A stretch of 64,000 nt of DNA from Sordariomycetes sp. S80-01Y (Eukaryota > Ascomycota > Sordariomycetes): contig JAXQJY010000030.1 of assembly GCA_037042185.1 (NCBI GenBank), positions 186,001 through 250,000 on the forward strand, written 5' to 3'. Below the pieces are notes generated by a model. It worked only from the letters and a program-made list of their open reading frames with translations, had not been told where the DNA came from and searched no databases. Positions 1 to 12,585 of the stretch are shown piece by piece. Each line of letters begins with the position of its first letter. The stretch's first letter is position 1. The position numbers and the translations under genes are program-made.

Positions 1-75
1 CGTTCCATCCCGTAGACGCGCTGGCAAAAGGCAATATCGAACATGAAATGGCCCACCGAGGTGGCCGACGGAAGC

Positions 76-1900
76 TTAATTCCAGTTGGGGGCGTAGGTA
101 ACAGCACCCATCAGGCAGCCGGAAATGATGGCAGCGACGGGGACGGTGATGATCCAACCGGAGTAGATCCAAGCAACCATGCGCCAGTTGATAGCACGCC
201 AGTCACCGTTGCAAAGACCGACACCGACGATGGCACCGGTGATGCACTGAGTGGTAGAGACGGGAAGAGCTGTGACGTGGAGTTAGCGCAAGTGCCAATA
301 GAAGAATATTATGTGACTTACCGAGCTGGGTGGCGACAACAACAGCGACGACGGCGCCAAGCTCCATGGAGAAACCACGGGAGGGCGACATAAGGGTGAG
401 CTTGTTACCGAGGTTGGCCATGATGTGGTAACCGTAAGTCCAGCAGCCAATACCAATACCAATACCACCAAAGCAGAGAACCCAGATGGGGACGGGGGAA
501 CCATCCTCAGGGACGACAGCGGTGCGCCAGATCTGGTAGATGGTTGCGTAGGGGCCGATAGCGTTGGCAACATCGTTGGCACCGTGGACGAAAGAGGCGG
601 CGGAAGCGGTCATGATCTGGAGGAAAGTGTAGAGGAACTCGGTCTTGTTGTCGAAGTGGGTGGCACGGGCGTGGACTTCAGCAAGGTCGCCAGCGAGAAC
701 ACCGTCGCGCTTCTGGGCAGCAATAATGTCCAGGTCGACACCGCGGAAGATGGCCCACTTGACGCGCCACCAGAGCATGGGACCAGTGAACCACTTGCCC
801 TCGGGCTTGGGGCCAATAATACCGTTCTCGCGGATGAAGGTACCGGCCTGCTTGAAGCCAGGACCAGAGGAGCTCTGCTGAGCGGGTACGGCCACGTCGC
901 TGTCGCTGCCGTTGTTATCGACGACCTTCTTCTCGTGCTGGGCCTCGACGTCGCCCTCGGGGTTGTGGGCAGCGGCAGCCTCAGCGCGGCGGGCATCAAG
1001 CTCCTCACGGGTAAGGTGACCGTCGTAGAAGTTGCGGACAGGGCCCTGGAAGTCCTCGGGAGGCGGGGGGACATCGCCGCGCTTAAGCAGAAGAGGACCC
1101 TGGATGGCCATCCAAGGCTTAAGCTGCCAATCCTCCTTGATGACGAGGCGATAGACGTAAGGGACGAAGAAGAAGGTGACGATGAGGGCGAAGAGAGCGC
1201 CAGCGCCAACAATGACACCAGGGATCTCGTCCTCGGTAAGGTTGATTTCGTAGTCACCGCCCTTCCAGAGAAGCAACATGGTGATGAGAGAGCCGGTGAG
1301 CCAGAAGAAGAGGGGAATGGCAATGAGGCCCTTCATGGTCGGGTTGGAGCGGAGCATGACACCGTACTTGGTGATGGTGAAGATGATGGCACCGGCAACA
1401 CCAGACAGGACAGGGGCGATGATCCAGGCGAGGAAGACCTGGATAACACCAGCCTTGATTTCGACGTTGCCATTGTCGTCGTAGCCAACCCACTTAACAC
1501 CGTTGGGACCGAGGGCGCCGAAACCGAAACCTAGAACACCACCAAGGATGGAGTGGGTGGTGGAAACAGGCATTCCAATGCGAGTAGCGAGGGTAAGGTA
1601 GAGAGACGAGGCGAGAACAGCGCAGACCATACCGAGCATGAGCAGACCAGGCGAGTTCTCGAAGGCAGCAACGTCGACAACCTCGGTTCGGATGGTATCA
1701 GCCACACGGCCACCGACACCGACGGCACCGGCAAACTCGAGGACCACGGCACCGCACATGGCTTGGAGGTAGGTCAGGGACCTGGAGGAGACGGACGAGG
1801 CCCACGAGTTGGCGACATCGTTGGCACCGATGTTGAAGGCGTCGAGGAAGGCGAAGATGGTGCCGATGGCAAGGAGGTAGTCGTACTGGTGCATAGGCAT
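76..1900 (-). CDS. pho-4: Phosphate permease, PHO-4/PHO89 family (Na+ or H+/phosphate symporter)
   Basis: Two exons, complement of 76..269 and 322..1900, joined across a 52-nt GTAAGT...CAG intron, give 590 residues; that matches the length I recall for Neurospora PHO-4. Both inverted-repeat family signatures are visible: GANDVANS near residue 25 and GANDVANA in the C-terminal half. Each half also carries a PVSTT motif; the second lies just after the intron, which confirms the splice. Hydrophobic helices flank a large central hydrophilic loop (roughly residues 280-400) rich in Ala, Glu and Ser. The family imports inorganic phosphate across the plasma membrane, usually under phosphate starvation. 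The start MPMHQYDYLL lies a few residues before the first conserved helix. The 3' end lies 75 bases from the window edge. The identification is secure; whether the coupling ion is sodium or a proton cannot be read from sequence. Confidence 0.95.
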
Positions 1901-1915
1901 GTTGGCGACTTGGTA

Positions 1916-1937
1916 GCGATATCGATATCGATATCGC
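1916..1937. repeat. Perfect 22-bp palindrome in the pho-4 leader or promoter
   Basis: A self-complementary 22-base sequence built from overlapping GATATC/ATCGAT units and closed by GC at each end. It lies 16 to 37 bases upstream of the permease start codon. If transcribed it could form an 11-bp hairpin only by extrusion or with a minimal loop, so a dimeric protein site is as plausible. Its function is unknown. Confidence 0.8.
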
Positions 1938-2560
1938 GTGCTGCTATGTGTGTGGTGTTAAAAAAGAAGGGGTCCGACCTCGTGTGCCACAGCGGACGTG
2001 TGACAGGCGGAAGCGAAGAAGAAGAGCCAGGCAAGAGCCTTTGGGGTTGAAGAATTGGGAAAGTGAGATTCGACCTGCAGAGGAGAGAGAGCAGGAGGAG
2101 GAAGCAGGAAGAGTTGGAGATATATATGAGCAGAGCAGAGGAGAGGAGCAGTGCAGCAACAGCAGCAGCAGCCAGAGCAGACCACAAGAGAAACAGGAAC
2201 TGCAAGCGTGCAAGCGGGATGGGCGAATGGGTCCTGGCCAGAGATCCCTGCTTCGAGACGGGCCCAGGGTGTGGATAGCGAAGTCTTGCGTGTGGAGAAG
2301 CGCGAGGGCCACCACTCCGCCAGAGACTCCCAAGACTCGGAAAGCACAGATGCTCTGGCTTGAAGAATTGGAGCCTTCAATGGGGAAGAGGTCCGAGTGA
2401 CTGCGGCGTGCGGTGCATCTTTGCGGCTGCAGACAGGTCGCGGTTACACCGGCTGCGTTGCGCACCACCTGCTAAGAAGGGCATCGACGACTTGCCTCAG
2501 GACTTCATACTAAGGTATGCTCTAAGCACAGCCAACATGGAGACTTGAAAACTCGTCAGT
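1938..2560 (-). promoter_or_regulatory. Upstream region of the phosphate permease gene
   Basis: Read on the minus strand, this stretch is rich in pyrimidines, with CTG-type triplet runs near 2148-2180. A TATATAT element lies at about 2119-2127, some 220 bases before the start codon. Such CT-rich leaders are common in highly expressed fungal genes. I found no CACGTG core, the site bound by NUC-1/Pho4 regulators, in this proximal region. A CACGTT variant occurs farther off near 2834. Confidence 0.4.
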
Positions 2561-5500
2561 TGCAATATTCCCCTCTGGCATCCACAGTAACGGTGGCCCT
2601 CGAAGCACCACAGCGGCCGCGGCCAAGACTCGTCAAGCAAGAGACATTGCCCATGTGCTCGCGCCGTAGATGCGAGTTCGAGCCCAGCACGATGGGGTGA
2701 GACGCCCTGGGGGGAGAAGGTTTGACTGACTCTTTGTGGTGGTGGGGAGTCGGGTCCAGGGGGGGAGGGGTGCAGATCAAAAGCTCTCCAGGGGTGGAGG
2801 GGTGGCCGAGGCCAGCCGGTCCTTTTTGCCTCATCACGTTTTGGTTCTCTTCAGTGCGAGGCAGTCTTTCGACCGTTCAACTGTTGTGGGCCAACAATGT
2901 TTGATACTGTAGCATTGAAGAGTCTTGCTGGACAAACGAGCCGTCGCGGAACATTTCGCTGCATCCAGGGCCGCGTTTCAGTCGCGGGGGAAGAGGTCTA
3001 AAATTGAACTGCGATGACGAAGCTCGCGCTGATCAGAACACTAGAGCCAGAGCAACTCGACTGCCGTAAGACGCTGCATCACGACGGTGACGTTGAATGC
3101 GACGAGAAAAGCTCAGCCTTCCGTCTGCTAGCTCTGCCGCCACATTCAGGGCCCGACACTAACGTCTGTCGAGGAGCGAGGGCTGCTTCGATCACTTCCT
3201 TCAGAGATCCTGAGCGAGGCCAAACGGAAGTGTCTTGGCAAGGGTCCTGTCAGAATCGGCCTGTGCTGCACTCTGAGCTCTGCGCCAGCAGCCAGCAGCG
3301 CCAGCGAGTTGTCTGTGCGCTCGGCGATGATGAAGCCTCATCCACTGATCGCTGCTTGTGCACATCAATTGCGCGTCGGTCCTGCTGGACGTGCAAATTG
3401 GCCGACGATGGACCAGTCGCCATCGGTGTCCTCCGCTAATGGGTTGGAATTTGCCTCGCTGCCAGTGCCAATCCAATTCAATCCAACCAGCTTACCGTAC
3501 CCGACCTGAGCAAAAAGAGCATGATGAGGGCGCGAAACAATCAAACAGCGAATCAGAAACATTGAAATCGCCTGTGGCTTCCAACGGGTCTCTGTATTTT
3601 CGACCGTCGCAGCGCTGGCGGGTGCCGTTTGACCACTGTCGGGGCCCGAGTAGGCACAGTTTAAGCTTAGCAGCTCCCTAAACGCAAAAATCAACTCTAA
3701 ACCCAAGCTTCTTTCTCCTTCCCTGCACACCCTACAGCCAAGACGCGAGCGCCCCGAGCAGGAGCAATGACAGCTCGAGGAAGGCGCAGGGGGGGTCCCG
3801 CATCAGGTACGGCAGATCTGAGATTCTCAGTGGGTGGCGCAGCCAATGACGTCTCCTGAAATCTACACGTGCGGCAGTCGTTGGCCCTCCCACTTCGCTT
3901 GCTCCTGGCTTCTAGAATGCTTCCGAGGTGGGGGACCGACGATATTAAGGCTTTAACAGATGCACCCCGTCAAGCTCCCCCCCGCCTGTTAGTCTCCGAC
4001 CCTGCCCCCAGCCAACCACGATCCCCAGACCGAGCACGTTGTCCTTCCTCCAACGCCCAGCCTTTCCCGCAGAACGTCTCCCCCCCCCCAACTCTCGAGC
4101 CGCAAGCCAATCCCGTCCTCAGCTCGACCACATGAATTGTCAAATTGCTCTGAACCTTCACGCCGTCAATTGGGACTCTCCAGCCGTCGATTGAATCGAT
4201 AATGTTGACCAGCAGCGATTCGAGAGGACTCCTATCGTGGGCGGCCTCCAACCGTGGCTACGTGCTGCGACACTGACGACGCCGGCAATGACGATATACG
4301 CCTCTCCTTTTCGCCAATTCTCGCCGCATGACGCTGCTAGGTGCTCCCGTAAGCCCGTGCACAGATACAAGACTCGACGCCAGTGGCCGCTCACGACGTC
4401 TGATCGTCTCTGCCGTTGCGACGCTCTGCCGGCTGGTGCGACAAGGATTCGCCCACCCCGAGGTCTTGCTTGGTCGTCACGTGGAGGGGTAGCAATAGCC
4501 TGCATCCCGGGCAGGGCAGCGGCACTGGACATACCCTTCTTCCTCGCAGAAGAGGACGGCGATTTTCGATCAGATGGGAAAAGAAATGCAGGTCACTTAT
4601 ACAGGGCATCACTGCACCCCTACGGCTTGGCCTGTTCAATCTTTGAGCTTGTCCTAAGAAGCTGGCAGTTGGTGGTGTGAGACCCCATACCGGGAGGCTG
4701 CACGTGTCTCCGCGGTTGGTGCTTATAGGCAGTCTAAGAGTCACGAAACTGGAACATGCTGGCTGTTCCAGCAACATCGTAAAGTCGTGTCCCAGCTAAT
4801 AGAAAGCCTCAGGCGCGCGGCACGCCAACGCCAAGAAATATAGAAAACCTCCGGACCAGACGGGGCACTTGTTCACCGGGGCACCCACCCTCACGGGCCA
4901 CGCTTCACGGAGCTCGTGGGTCATCAATCTACCCGGGCGGCCTGGGAGGCGCTCCAATTCCAAGCACAACGGCATGATCCAGCACGGCGGGCTCGTTCGG
5001 GCTCGGCCGTTTGGCTAGTCTTGCTGCGCGAGTCCGCCCGTAACCCGTTCGAGAGCCCATGCCGCTGCGCCGGGGTCCTGGTCCGGCCATGAGAGACATG
5101 GAGAGGTGCACGTGGGCTGGCTAGGCGCTGTGAATCGACGACAGCCCTCTGTCAGCCACCAACACCAGCAAGGCTCGCAGTTGGAGGCAGCACCTCGTGT
5201 GCGCCTTTTACAAATCGCCGTGGGGTCACTTTTTAGTCTGGCACTTTTTGGCAAGATTCGAGGCTCAAGCCATCGTGGATAGCTCGGCTTTGCCCTCAGC
5301 GTTTGCACTACTCCCGGTGATGCTCAATTCTCGACGACGGGTCGCGTAGTACCTTGCTCGCTGCTTCGAGGTTCCACGTTCGAGGCTCTTCTGACACAGA
5401 GAGGCCATCATAGCGTTCATTCCGACCACCTGGCCGTAAGGTCGTCGAGTGACAGCATGGTTTCCGGCCACATGGTGTAGGTCCACCGAGTGCGCCGTCG

Positions 5501-8500
5501 ATCAAGACCGGTTGGGATTGTTGCATAGAAACGGATGGGAAACGCATTCTGGAAGGCTTCCAAGACTTCGTTACAGCTCCATGGTCCATATTCGGCCGAG
5601 TGACATACAGACGGACTCTGATCCACCACTAGACGGCGGATGCGAGATCACGATACCCGAATTAACTCTCATTGTACGCTTCTTTTTAGCATGCGGTCTT
5701 ATGCAACCTTGTCCTGAGTCTTTCTTCCCTGCGTGGTCAAGGACGTTGGTCTGGCTGGAGCCGTAGTTGAGGCTGATGCCAATGCTACGGCTGTCCGGCA
5801 CCTCTCAATGCACTACCGGACTCCCTTGCGTCGGCCTTATCCGTGTCCTGCCCTTTACGCAGCCAGAACATGTGCAAGGTACCTGAGGACTGCTCAAGCC
5901 TGTGCCTTGGTGCTTCTAGGGCAACAAGTCAAGTTCAGCTTTGAGCATCCGGGACTACAGGCAACTATGACTGTTCAGATGACTTGACCATAGCCAATAG
6001 CCTCGCCTGGGACATAAAGCCTCCAGGGAAGCCCTTTCAGCTGAAGGTCTCCGTCGTCGAATCATATCCTGCCGATGCCGTCGTCTAGTGACAACTTCCC
6101 AAATTGGGTCCAGCCCGATACACGGACCGGATCCTCCCCATCATGCTCACTCCCTGAGCGTGGCCGTAACACACAGCAAGCACAAGGGCTAGTCGCCTGC
6201 ATTGCATGTTCTCCATGGATTCAATCTCGGCCGCCAAGCTGGCGGCTCTCTAATGTCTACTTGGACCCCCGGCCTGAGCACGTGGGGTCTCTCATAGGCC
6301 GATAGCCATAGGACCCCCATGCGCCTGCACGAACCATCTTTCCTTCTCGAAGCCTTCGAAAGCTTGACGAGGTTTCTTGTGGACTCACGCAAGATGAAGT
6401 GTGGATGATCCTTGCTGCAGCCCACCCAGAAAAAGTCGCCTTAGTCCCTGCTTACCTTTCACGTGCGGTCTCGAGGTCGGGTGAGCGCCCATCTTGGCGG
6501 ACCCCTTTCTAGGACAGATCCCTGATGTCTGAGATCGGACATGCCCGGTCGCTATGAACAAGGCGTTCTCCGGTTCCGAGGTCAGCAGTCTGGACTTCTG
6601 ACCTGGCGGATGGTCTGCTAAAGCAACGTGATTCGTGAGTAAAGTCTGAAGACCTGTCTTGGCGGTCGAGTCGACGCCTGGTTCGCCTCCAAGGCTGGCT
6701 TCGCTCTCTCCGTGAGGAAAGGTTTCCTTGTTGTTGCCCGAATTCTACAAGCAACCACAGCCTCTTGGATGTTCGTACGATATCTCCCCTCGAGGAACAG
6801 CGCCACCTCAACGAGCATTGCCCGACAGTTCCGATCGATGCCATCAGCTCCCGCCAGTCACTGAAGTCTCTTCTCTGTGCGTCGCGAGCCTGCGCTCCAG
6901 TCACACAATGGAGTGTCACTGACGATTGTCGGTGTTCTACTAGGGAAGCATGCCGGGCATCTTCAGATATCTCAATGCTTGCTGTTGCAGAGCTAATGGT
7001 GGTGTCTTTCCCCCTCGACCCCGAAAGCATGATATACGAACACCCTCGACCGAACTGGCTCGCCTCCCAAGGCAGTTGAACTTTGCTAAGCACCATGTCC
7101 AGGTCCTTTCCGCGTCGCACAGATCGGGGTTTTGCACCTGCTCTTACTTGCCCCCTATAGAAATACACGCTCTAGTTGTTGTTCGCTTAGAGAATCCCTC
7201 CCACACAATCCATATGTTGACAGGCTCAGATGATGCGGCTTCTAATCAATCTGCCGGCAGCGTCAAGCAGTCTTGCTTGTTATAAAAAGTCCGAGCATCC
7301 GACTGCCGTTTATTCATTGACTCACGGATGGCCGGACGGAACCAGAACGTTGAGAGGTCTGCCGATAGGATACGTGATTCGAGTTGTTTGATCACAACAG
7401 GTCCTATAAGTGCACTGCGAACAATTGCGCGGAATCTATTGCAAGATTCGTTGTCGAAAAACATCGAATCTCATATATACGGTCCTTGCATCTGCAGTAG
7501 TCTGTGGCCGTGGATTCTCCTTCGTCGCTCTCCCGCATCGTGGCGATCTTGAGCTGCACCAGGACAACATTTGCGTATGTTAGGAGCAGTTTCATCGCTC
7601 TCTGGTGATGACCGTGATAATCACTCGGGTTTGAGGCTTGATTCGGCGTCCACCTTCCATCAAGGGGCTGTCTTTGATGCCAAATCCAGAACGTACCACG
7701 TCGGTACGACGTCCTAACCCGACGCCAATCCCATCCGACTCTGAAGGCTGGACCTACAAAATATGCAAGATTGCCAATTTGTACAGAAGATAACTACACG
7801 CAAAATCGAATATGCGCTTACCTAGGGAGGAGATCCTATGGTTCTGGTGCTTCTAGCAGGGGCAACTTGGGTGATGGGGACATGGGTATGTCACATTTTC
7901 AAGGCTGCCCATAGTGTCTTCGCAACAGAACTTCTCTTGTTTAGAAGCCTTTCAGTGTTTTAGATATCGTTTATTGTTGTCCGCGGCGGTGAATATGATT
8001 AGACCAAGCCTGACGTGGGCGTCCAATGTTAAGGGAGCGACCACGCCCTACCGTTGCACGTCGCCCGAGGCTTTAACGTCCCTGTGAAGGAGGCTGTGAT
8101 CTAAGTATCTTCTTCAGGGTAGATGACGTAGGGATAATGTGGCTAAAACGTATTCGTGGTTCTACGTGTTTTCGTAGCTGGTGGTGATCTGCTAAAGGCA
8201 GAACGGCCGCGCAAGGACAACAACACTCAGTCGGTTTTTGTACATTGCGGTTATGATTATTGCGTGCAAAATCACTTGAAGTAATTTCTCTCGTGATTCT
8301 CGGTCATTTTTCCAAGTTTTATCTACGATTGATATCTCTCGGGCCTTGGTCATTTCCAAATGGAACGTCCAAGACCGCACAAACCTTCACCCCAAGCATA
8401 CAGCATGCTTCACGTATACACTCCCGGGCGTTCATATTTATAATTTGTAGAGAATAGGCATATCAAAACAGTTGAGTTGCAATTTTCCAAGATGTTGGGG

Positions 8501-8918
8501 CTCTTGAGGGTTGGCTACCCAAGTGTTATTTTTGTTGACATTACAACTAGGTAGAATCATAATTGCAACCAACCCGCATTATGTTTCCAAGAAGGCCAAA
8601 TAGCTGCGCGTGACATTTATTTCATTAAGAATTGCATGGAACTATCAGAGCAGCTGCGGTAGACAGTTCATTTAGAAGCTGGGCGCGTTACGCTCGAACG
8701 AAACTCGCGGATGTGAGCGTAGGGTAGCCACCGAGCCCACAGCAAGGTGATGTCCTGGCAAGTGTGGTCACCGACGAATGCGCCAAACGTTGAATTTAAA
8801 TCTTATTGTGGTAGAATGCACCATTTAGAATATCGGCATATATAACAGCTTCGCTCATTATCAATTGACTCATTTTGGGTATCAAGAAGCACCAAAACAC
8901 CCAACTCAAGCCGATACA
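2561..8918. other. Long intergenic stretch without a supportable gene
   Basis: About 6.4 kb between the phosphate permease and the sugar permease. Open frames here are short (the longest is 219 codons at 6509-7168, minus), overlap on both strands, and show neither family motifs nor consistent codon bias. A segment at 3940-4135 looks like a fungal promoter and leader (TATTAAGG at about 3941, then a C/T-rich tract up to an ATG at 4132), but the frame from that ATG closes after about 20 codons. The part from 7600 to 8900 is richer in A+T. No tRNA, 5S rRNA, terminal repeats or recognisable transposon proteins were seen. It could hold a noncoding transcript or old degraded sequence. Confidence 0.5.
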
Positions 8919-10475
8919 CTACCTGACAGCCGCGTCAGCCCCAACAGCCGGCGCAACAGCAGCCTGCTCCTGGATGCTACCCCTGTGGCCGTCCATGCCA
9001 GCCTCGGCCATCTTGGATTCCGGGTCGACGTCCCGTCCCTCTAAGCCGATTTCGGTCGAGGCCAGGGAGTCGATGACCTTGGTGTAGGAGGGGATGAAGT
9101 TGACGGCAAAGGCGTAGGTGGACGCGCCGATGAAGAAGCACAGCGGCACCACCATGCCGACGCCGTTGCCGTGCCTGTCGTTGGCGACACCCGTCAGGGG
9201 TGGAACGCAGGCACCGCCGCACACGCCGGCGACGATCCATCCGGAGCCTCGCTTCGTGTGGCGACCCAGACCGCGCATGCCCAGACCAACAATGGTGGGG
9301 AAGCAGATGGATTCGAAGAACAAAACCATGAAGAGCATGGCGACGGGGGAGTTGCTAGGCCCCGAGGTCTCGGGCAGGATGATGGCAGGGAGTATGAAGA
9401 TGATGCATCCGGCCATGAAGAACAGGAAGACGATTCTCGGTCTGACGTACTTCATGAGGACCACACCGGCGAAGCGGCCGACGGTAAAAGTGGCCTGCGC
9501 ACCTGCAAACAGCTTGGAGCTGGTGGGATCGTCAGTGTTGGGACGGGTGACGCTCGTGTAGTTGATGAAGTAGGCGGCGACGGCGACCTGAGCGCCCGTG
9601 TAGCAGAACTGGGCGAAGGCGGCGTGGAAGAGCTTGTACTGCTTGATGAAGGGCTTCTCGTCGGCGTCGGCGTGGGTCTCGCGGACCTGGTAAGCCATAT
9701 CTGGATAGAGGTTAGTATCGGTGTTCTCAATTGCGAGGTTCATTCAGTTGGGTAACGTACCGGCATCCGTGATCTCAGGAATGTTGGAGAAGAAGAAGGC
9801 GCACGCGAGGAGCAGAACGAAGATGGCAATGGCCAGATAGACCCATTGCACATTGTCGAGGGCAGCCTGGTCGTCGAGGCCGTTGAAGAAGACGTAGGCG
9901 GCCATGACCGGGGCGACGACCGTACCAATGCCATTGAAGGCCTGGGACAGGTTGATACGGATCTCAGAGTAGCGGGGAGGACCGCACACGGTGATGAAGG
10001 GGTTTGCAGCAGTCTCGAGCGAGCCCAGACCGTTGCCAATGATGAAGATGGACGCGCAGAAGCCGCCGAAACTCTCGGCCTTGATGCACGGGATGGCAAT
10101 CAAGGCGCCCACTGCGTACAGGCAGAGGCCCCAGATGAAGACGGCGCGGTAGCCGAAATGGCGCAGGATCCAGGCGGCATGGCCGATGGAAGCGAGGGGA
10201 TAGGCGCCGAAGTAGGCGGCCTGCAGACCGGCGGAACGAGCCTGGTTGATGTTGAGGATGTTCTGGAAGTGCTTGTTCAACGTGTCCAGAAGGCCGTAGG
10301 AGAAGCCCCAGAGGAAGAAGAGCACGGTGACGAGACAGATGGGGACGATGGACTCGCGCAGGGTCAGCTCGGCGGCCCTAGTGACGGCGCCATCGGGCTG
10401 CCTGAGCGAGCGCTTCTTGAAGAATTCCTTTGCGCCCATGATGGGTGGGATGATGGCCTCGAGGCAGCAGCTCAA
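8919..10475 (-). CDS. FHS-type MFS sugar permease (L-fucose/glucose-galactose permease family)
   Basis: Two exons, complement of 8919..9700 and 9761..10475, with a 60-nt GTACGT...CAG intron, give 498 residues. The first transmembrane segment carries FFLWGFSYGLLDTLNKHFQ, characteristic of the FucP/FHS branch of the major facilitator superfamily. About 12 hydrophobic segments can be followed, with a hydrophilic break near the exon junction in the middle loop. The protein should be a plasma-membrane proton-coupled hexose or deoxyhexose importer; the substrate cannot be assigned. The first ATG of the frame is at 10475, but an ATG 12 codons downstream (10439, MGAKEFFKKR) begins more like relatives, so the start is uncertain. 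A palindromic TATA-like element lies about 130 bases upstream. Confidence 0.88.
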
Positions 10476-12585
10476 AGTAGAGAAACGCGATGGGTTGCAA
10501 TGGGGTCTTGGGGATCGTGGGAGGGCGGGCTCAGGCTGGACACGTCTTCAACTTCTCCGCACGGGGGAGCTTCTGGAATGGGGGGGAGACGGCGATGACG
10601 GGGTCTTTATAAAGGAAGCATCCAAGGTCACATCGAGCCAAACGCAGACGCGTGGGGCCCTCAATATACAACAAGGTTGGTGGGAATGATGCCAGGCTTC
10701 GCTGTGACTGGGCGTCCAAGTGCTCTAACGAGCTTCCAAGCTTCGGCCTGGGAGCTTGGCAGACGACGAAGAAGGCTTTTGCGGGGAGCAGAGAGGAGGC
10801 AATTGGGCGCAGATGACCCAGATCCCCCATGGGGGCCCTTGGAGGTGTCAATCTCGGGTGGAGAGACGCCCGTGGAGGTCGCGTCGCTTGCGGCTGTGAT
10901 TTGCTGGAGGGCCAGGGATGGAGCTCCCACCCTCGAGTTAATGATGGCCCGAGCACGGATGTCCTGCGGGTGGCTGTTTGTCCATGACGAGAAGCTGCCG
11001 TCGGCTGTATTCGATGGAAGCGAGGGGCCTCGTCTTCTGGAAGGACGGCCTGAGGTCTACGATCTGCTTCTTCGCGTGGCCCGTCTGCCATGTGATGCCC
11101 GCGATGAGATGGGGCCAGCGTGCAGAGTTTCCACCAGCAATGCAGTGCGACGCGATCGATGGTTATCGAGCCTCGCCGCTAGAAAACACTTGGAAGCTTC
11201 GATGCAAGTCGTGGTTTGCTTCTGCCCCTGTCGCGCCGACAACCGTTCCCACCGAATCGGTCCGTTGTTACAGGTCGTGAGAAGTGGCAATCACCGCCGA
11301 CGGCTGGAGCGCGAGGCTGCTGGTTCCCTCCGGTTTACGTACTAGCCCTGCTTCTACCCCAGGTTCTGCGGGAGAAGCGCGAGCGGCCGACTTGGCGGAT
11401 GGAGACGACCCCATTGTGGCTATCTACATAGCAGTCTACCATAAGTTGTTGCGAGCGATCCAGATGCTTTCTGTACGGGACTCGTCGTGCAGCACAATGG
11501 ACAGATGGGCAGTGGCTGACCCGGAGTCGCGACCTGGGCTGTTCCAGGCGCACGCTCGAAAAGAGCCGAGGGCAAATGCCGGGGGGCGATGCGGTAAGTG
11601 CCGGCGGACAAGGCGATTAACACCTCGGCCTCTCACCCCACCGACACACGGGGTAGATACCGTGGAGAGTCTAGTCTGGGGGGATCGCATACAAGTAAGA
11701 TGAGTCTCGCAGCTGCTTGCGCGTTGAAGCGAGGCGTATGTACGTGCTCAGATAGTTTGACAATAGCTCCAGCTGCGAAGGCCCAGATGCCTTGTGCCCG
11801 CAGCTGCGCTATTACCCTATCAGCAGACGGGTAATTGTTTAGGTTTGAGCCAAATGATGGCGCTTCGGCCGACGATGGTGCCGCTCCGAGAGCTGAACGC
11901 GACGCATCGATCCCTTGTTCATATGGGTTCCCTGTCCCTCGTGGTCTGGAAATTCTTTCTATATGGGGTCGGAACACTACACTCCCGTTGTGGAAGGCCC
12001 GTGTGTACCTAGGCCGATCTGTGAACGACAGACCACTCGAAGGGGACGCGTCATTTACCCAAACCGATGGAGCTGTGACGGCCAATGGCAGACATGGACA
12101 ATTCGATGTACAACGAGATGCGCTTTGGCTACGCGAGCGCAAAGACGCACTAGACACTGATTACCCTAACAGTTACACCCAAGCGAGGAACGCAGCGCAG
12201 TTCCGCTTCCTAGGCCAGGCTCATGACCGGCCAGGACTCGTCTGAAACTTCAGAAGAATAGAGTGTCGACTGCGCTTGACGGCCAATCGCGCTCAATGCT
12301 TCACACTCCGTGAGGCTACGATCCGCACAAGACTTGACTCCTTGTGCACAACATGCTGCACTCCTTTGGTCCGCTGAGCTTGGTCAACAGCGAGCCACCC
12401 TTGCTATTTCATCTCCAGGCTTGATAATATTGTCCTCTTGCTGTAGCTGGGACGGCGAAGCCTAGCACGTGTTTGCGACGCTGATAGTATCGGGCGGTTA
12501 TCGAACACAATCGATCTGCAACTAGTTTCACGGGCATGTCTCATACCGTCAGAAGACCAGCCACTGCTGCTTTTCGGGCACAGCT
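10476..12585. other. Intergenic region, permease promoter side and tautomerase downstream side
   Basis: Apart from the TATA-like element at 10605-10614, I see nothing I can support. Frames of 222 codons (10677-11345, plus) and 174 codons (11633-12157, minus) lack motifs, have low-complexity composition and no clear splice or promoter context, and overlap other open frames. Confidence 0.4.
10605..10614 (-). promoter_or_regulatory. TATA-like element of the FHS permease gene
   Basis: The palindromic CTTTATAAAG lies 130 bases upstream of the longer start codon at 10475, a normal spacing for a fungal TATA box. The surrounding sequence is G/C rich, so the element stands out. Confidence 0.5.

Noticed and set aside
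425-1534. 369-codon plus-strand open frame
   Set aside because: It is exactly antisense to the phosphate permease. Its Asp/Glu/Gly/Val-rich composition is the usual shadow of a G/C-biased gene, and no domain is present.
2640-2690. T-loop-like GAGTTCGAGCCC suggesting a tRNA
   Set aside because: Flanking bases do not pair into a T stem, and no acceptor or anticodon arm can be folded.
6509-7168. 219-codon minus-strand frame in the gene-free stretch
   Set aside because: Overlaps several other frames, has no recognisable motif, no promoter or start context and no coding bias.
9171-10598. Plus-strand frames of 194 and 250 codons
   Set aside because: Antisense shadows of the FHS permease; acidic low-complexity composition, no motifs.
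10677-11345. 222-codon plus-strand frame
   Set aside because: Arg-rich, no domain, no supporting promoter; probably chance in G/C-rich DNA.
11633-12157. 174-codon minus-strand frame
   Set aside because: No motif or splice context; Ser/Arg/Ala composition typical of a noncoding frame.
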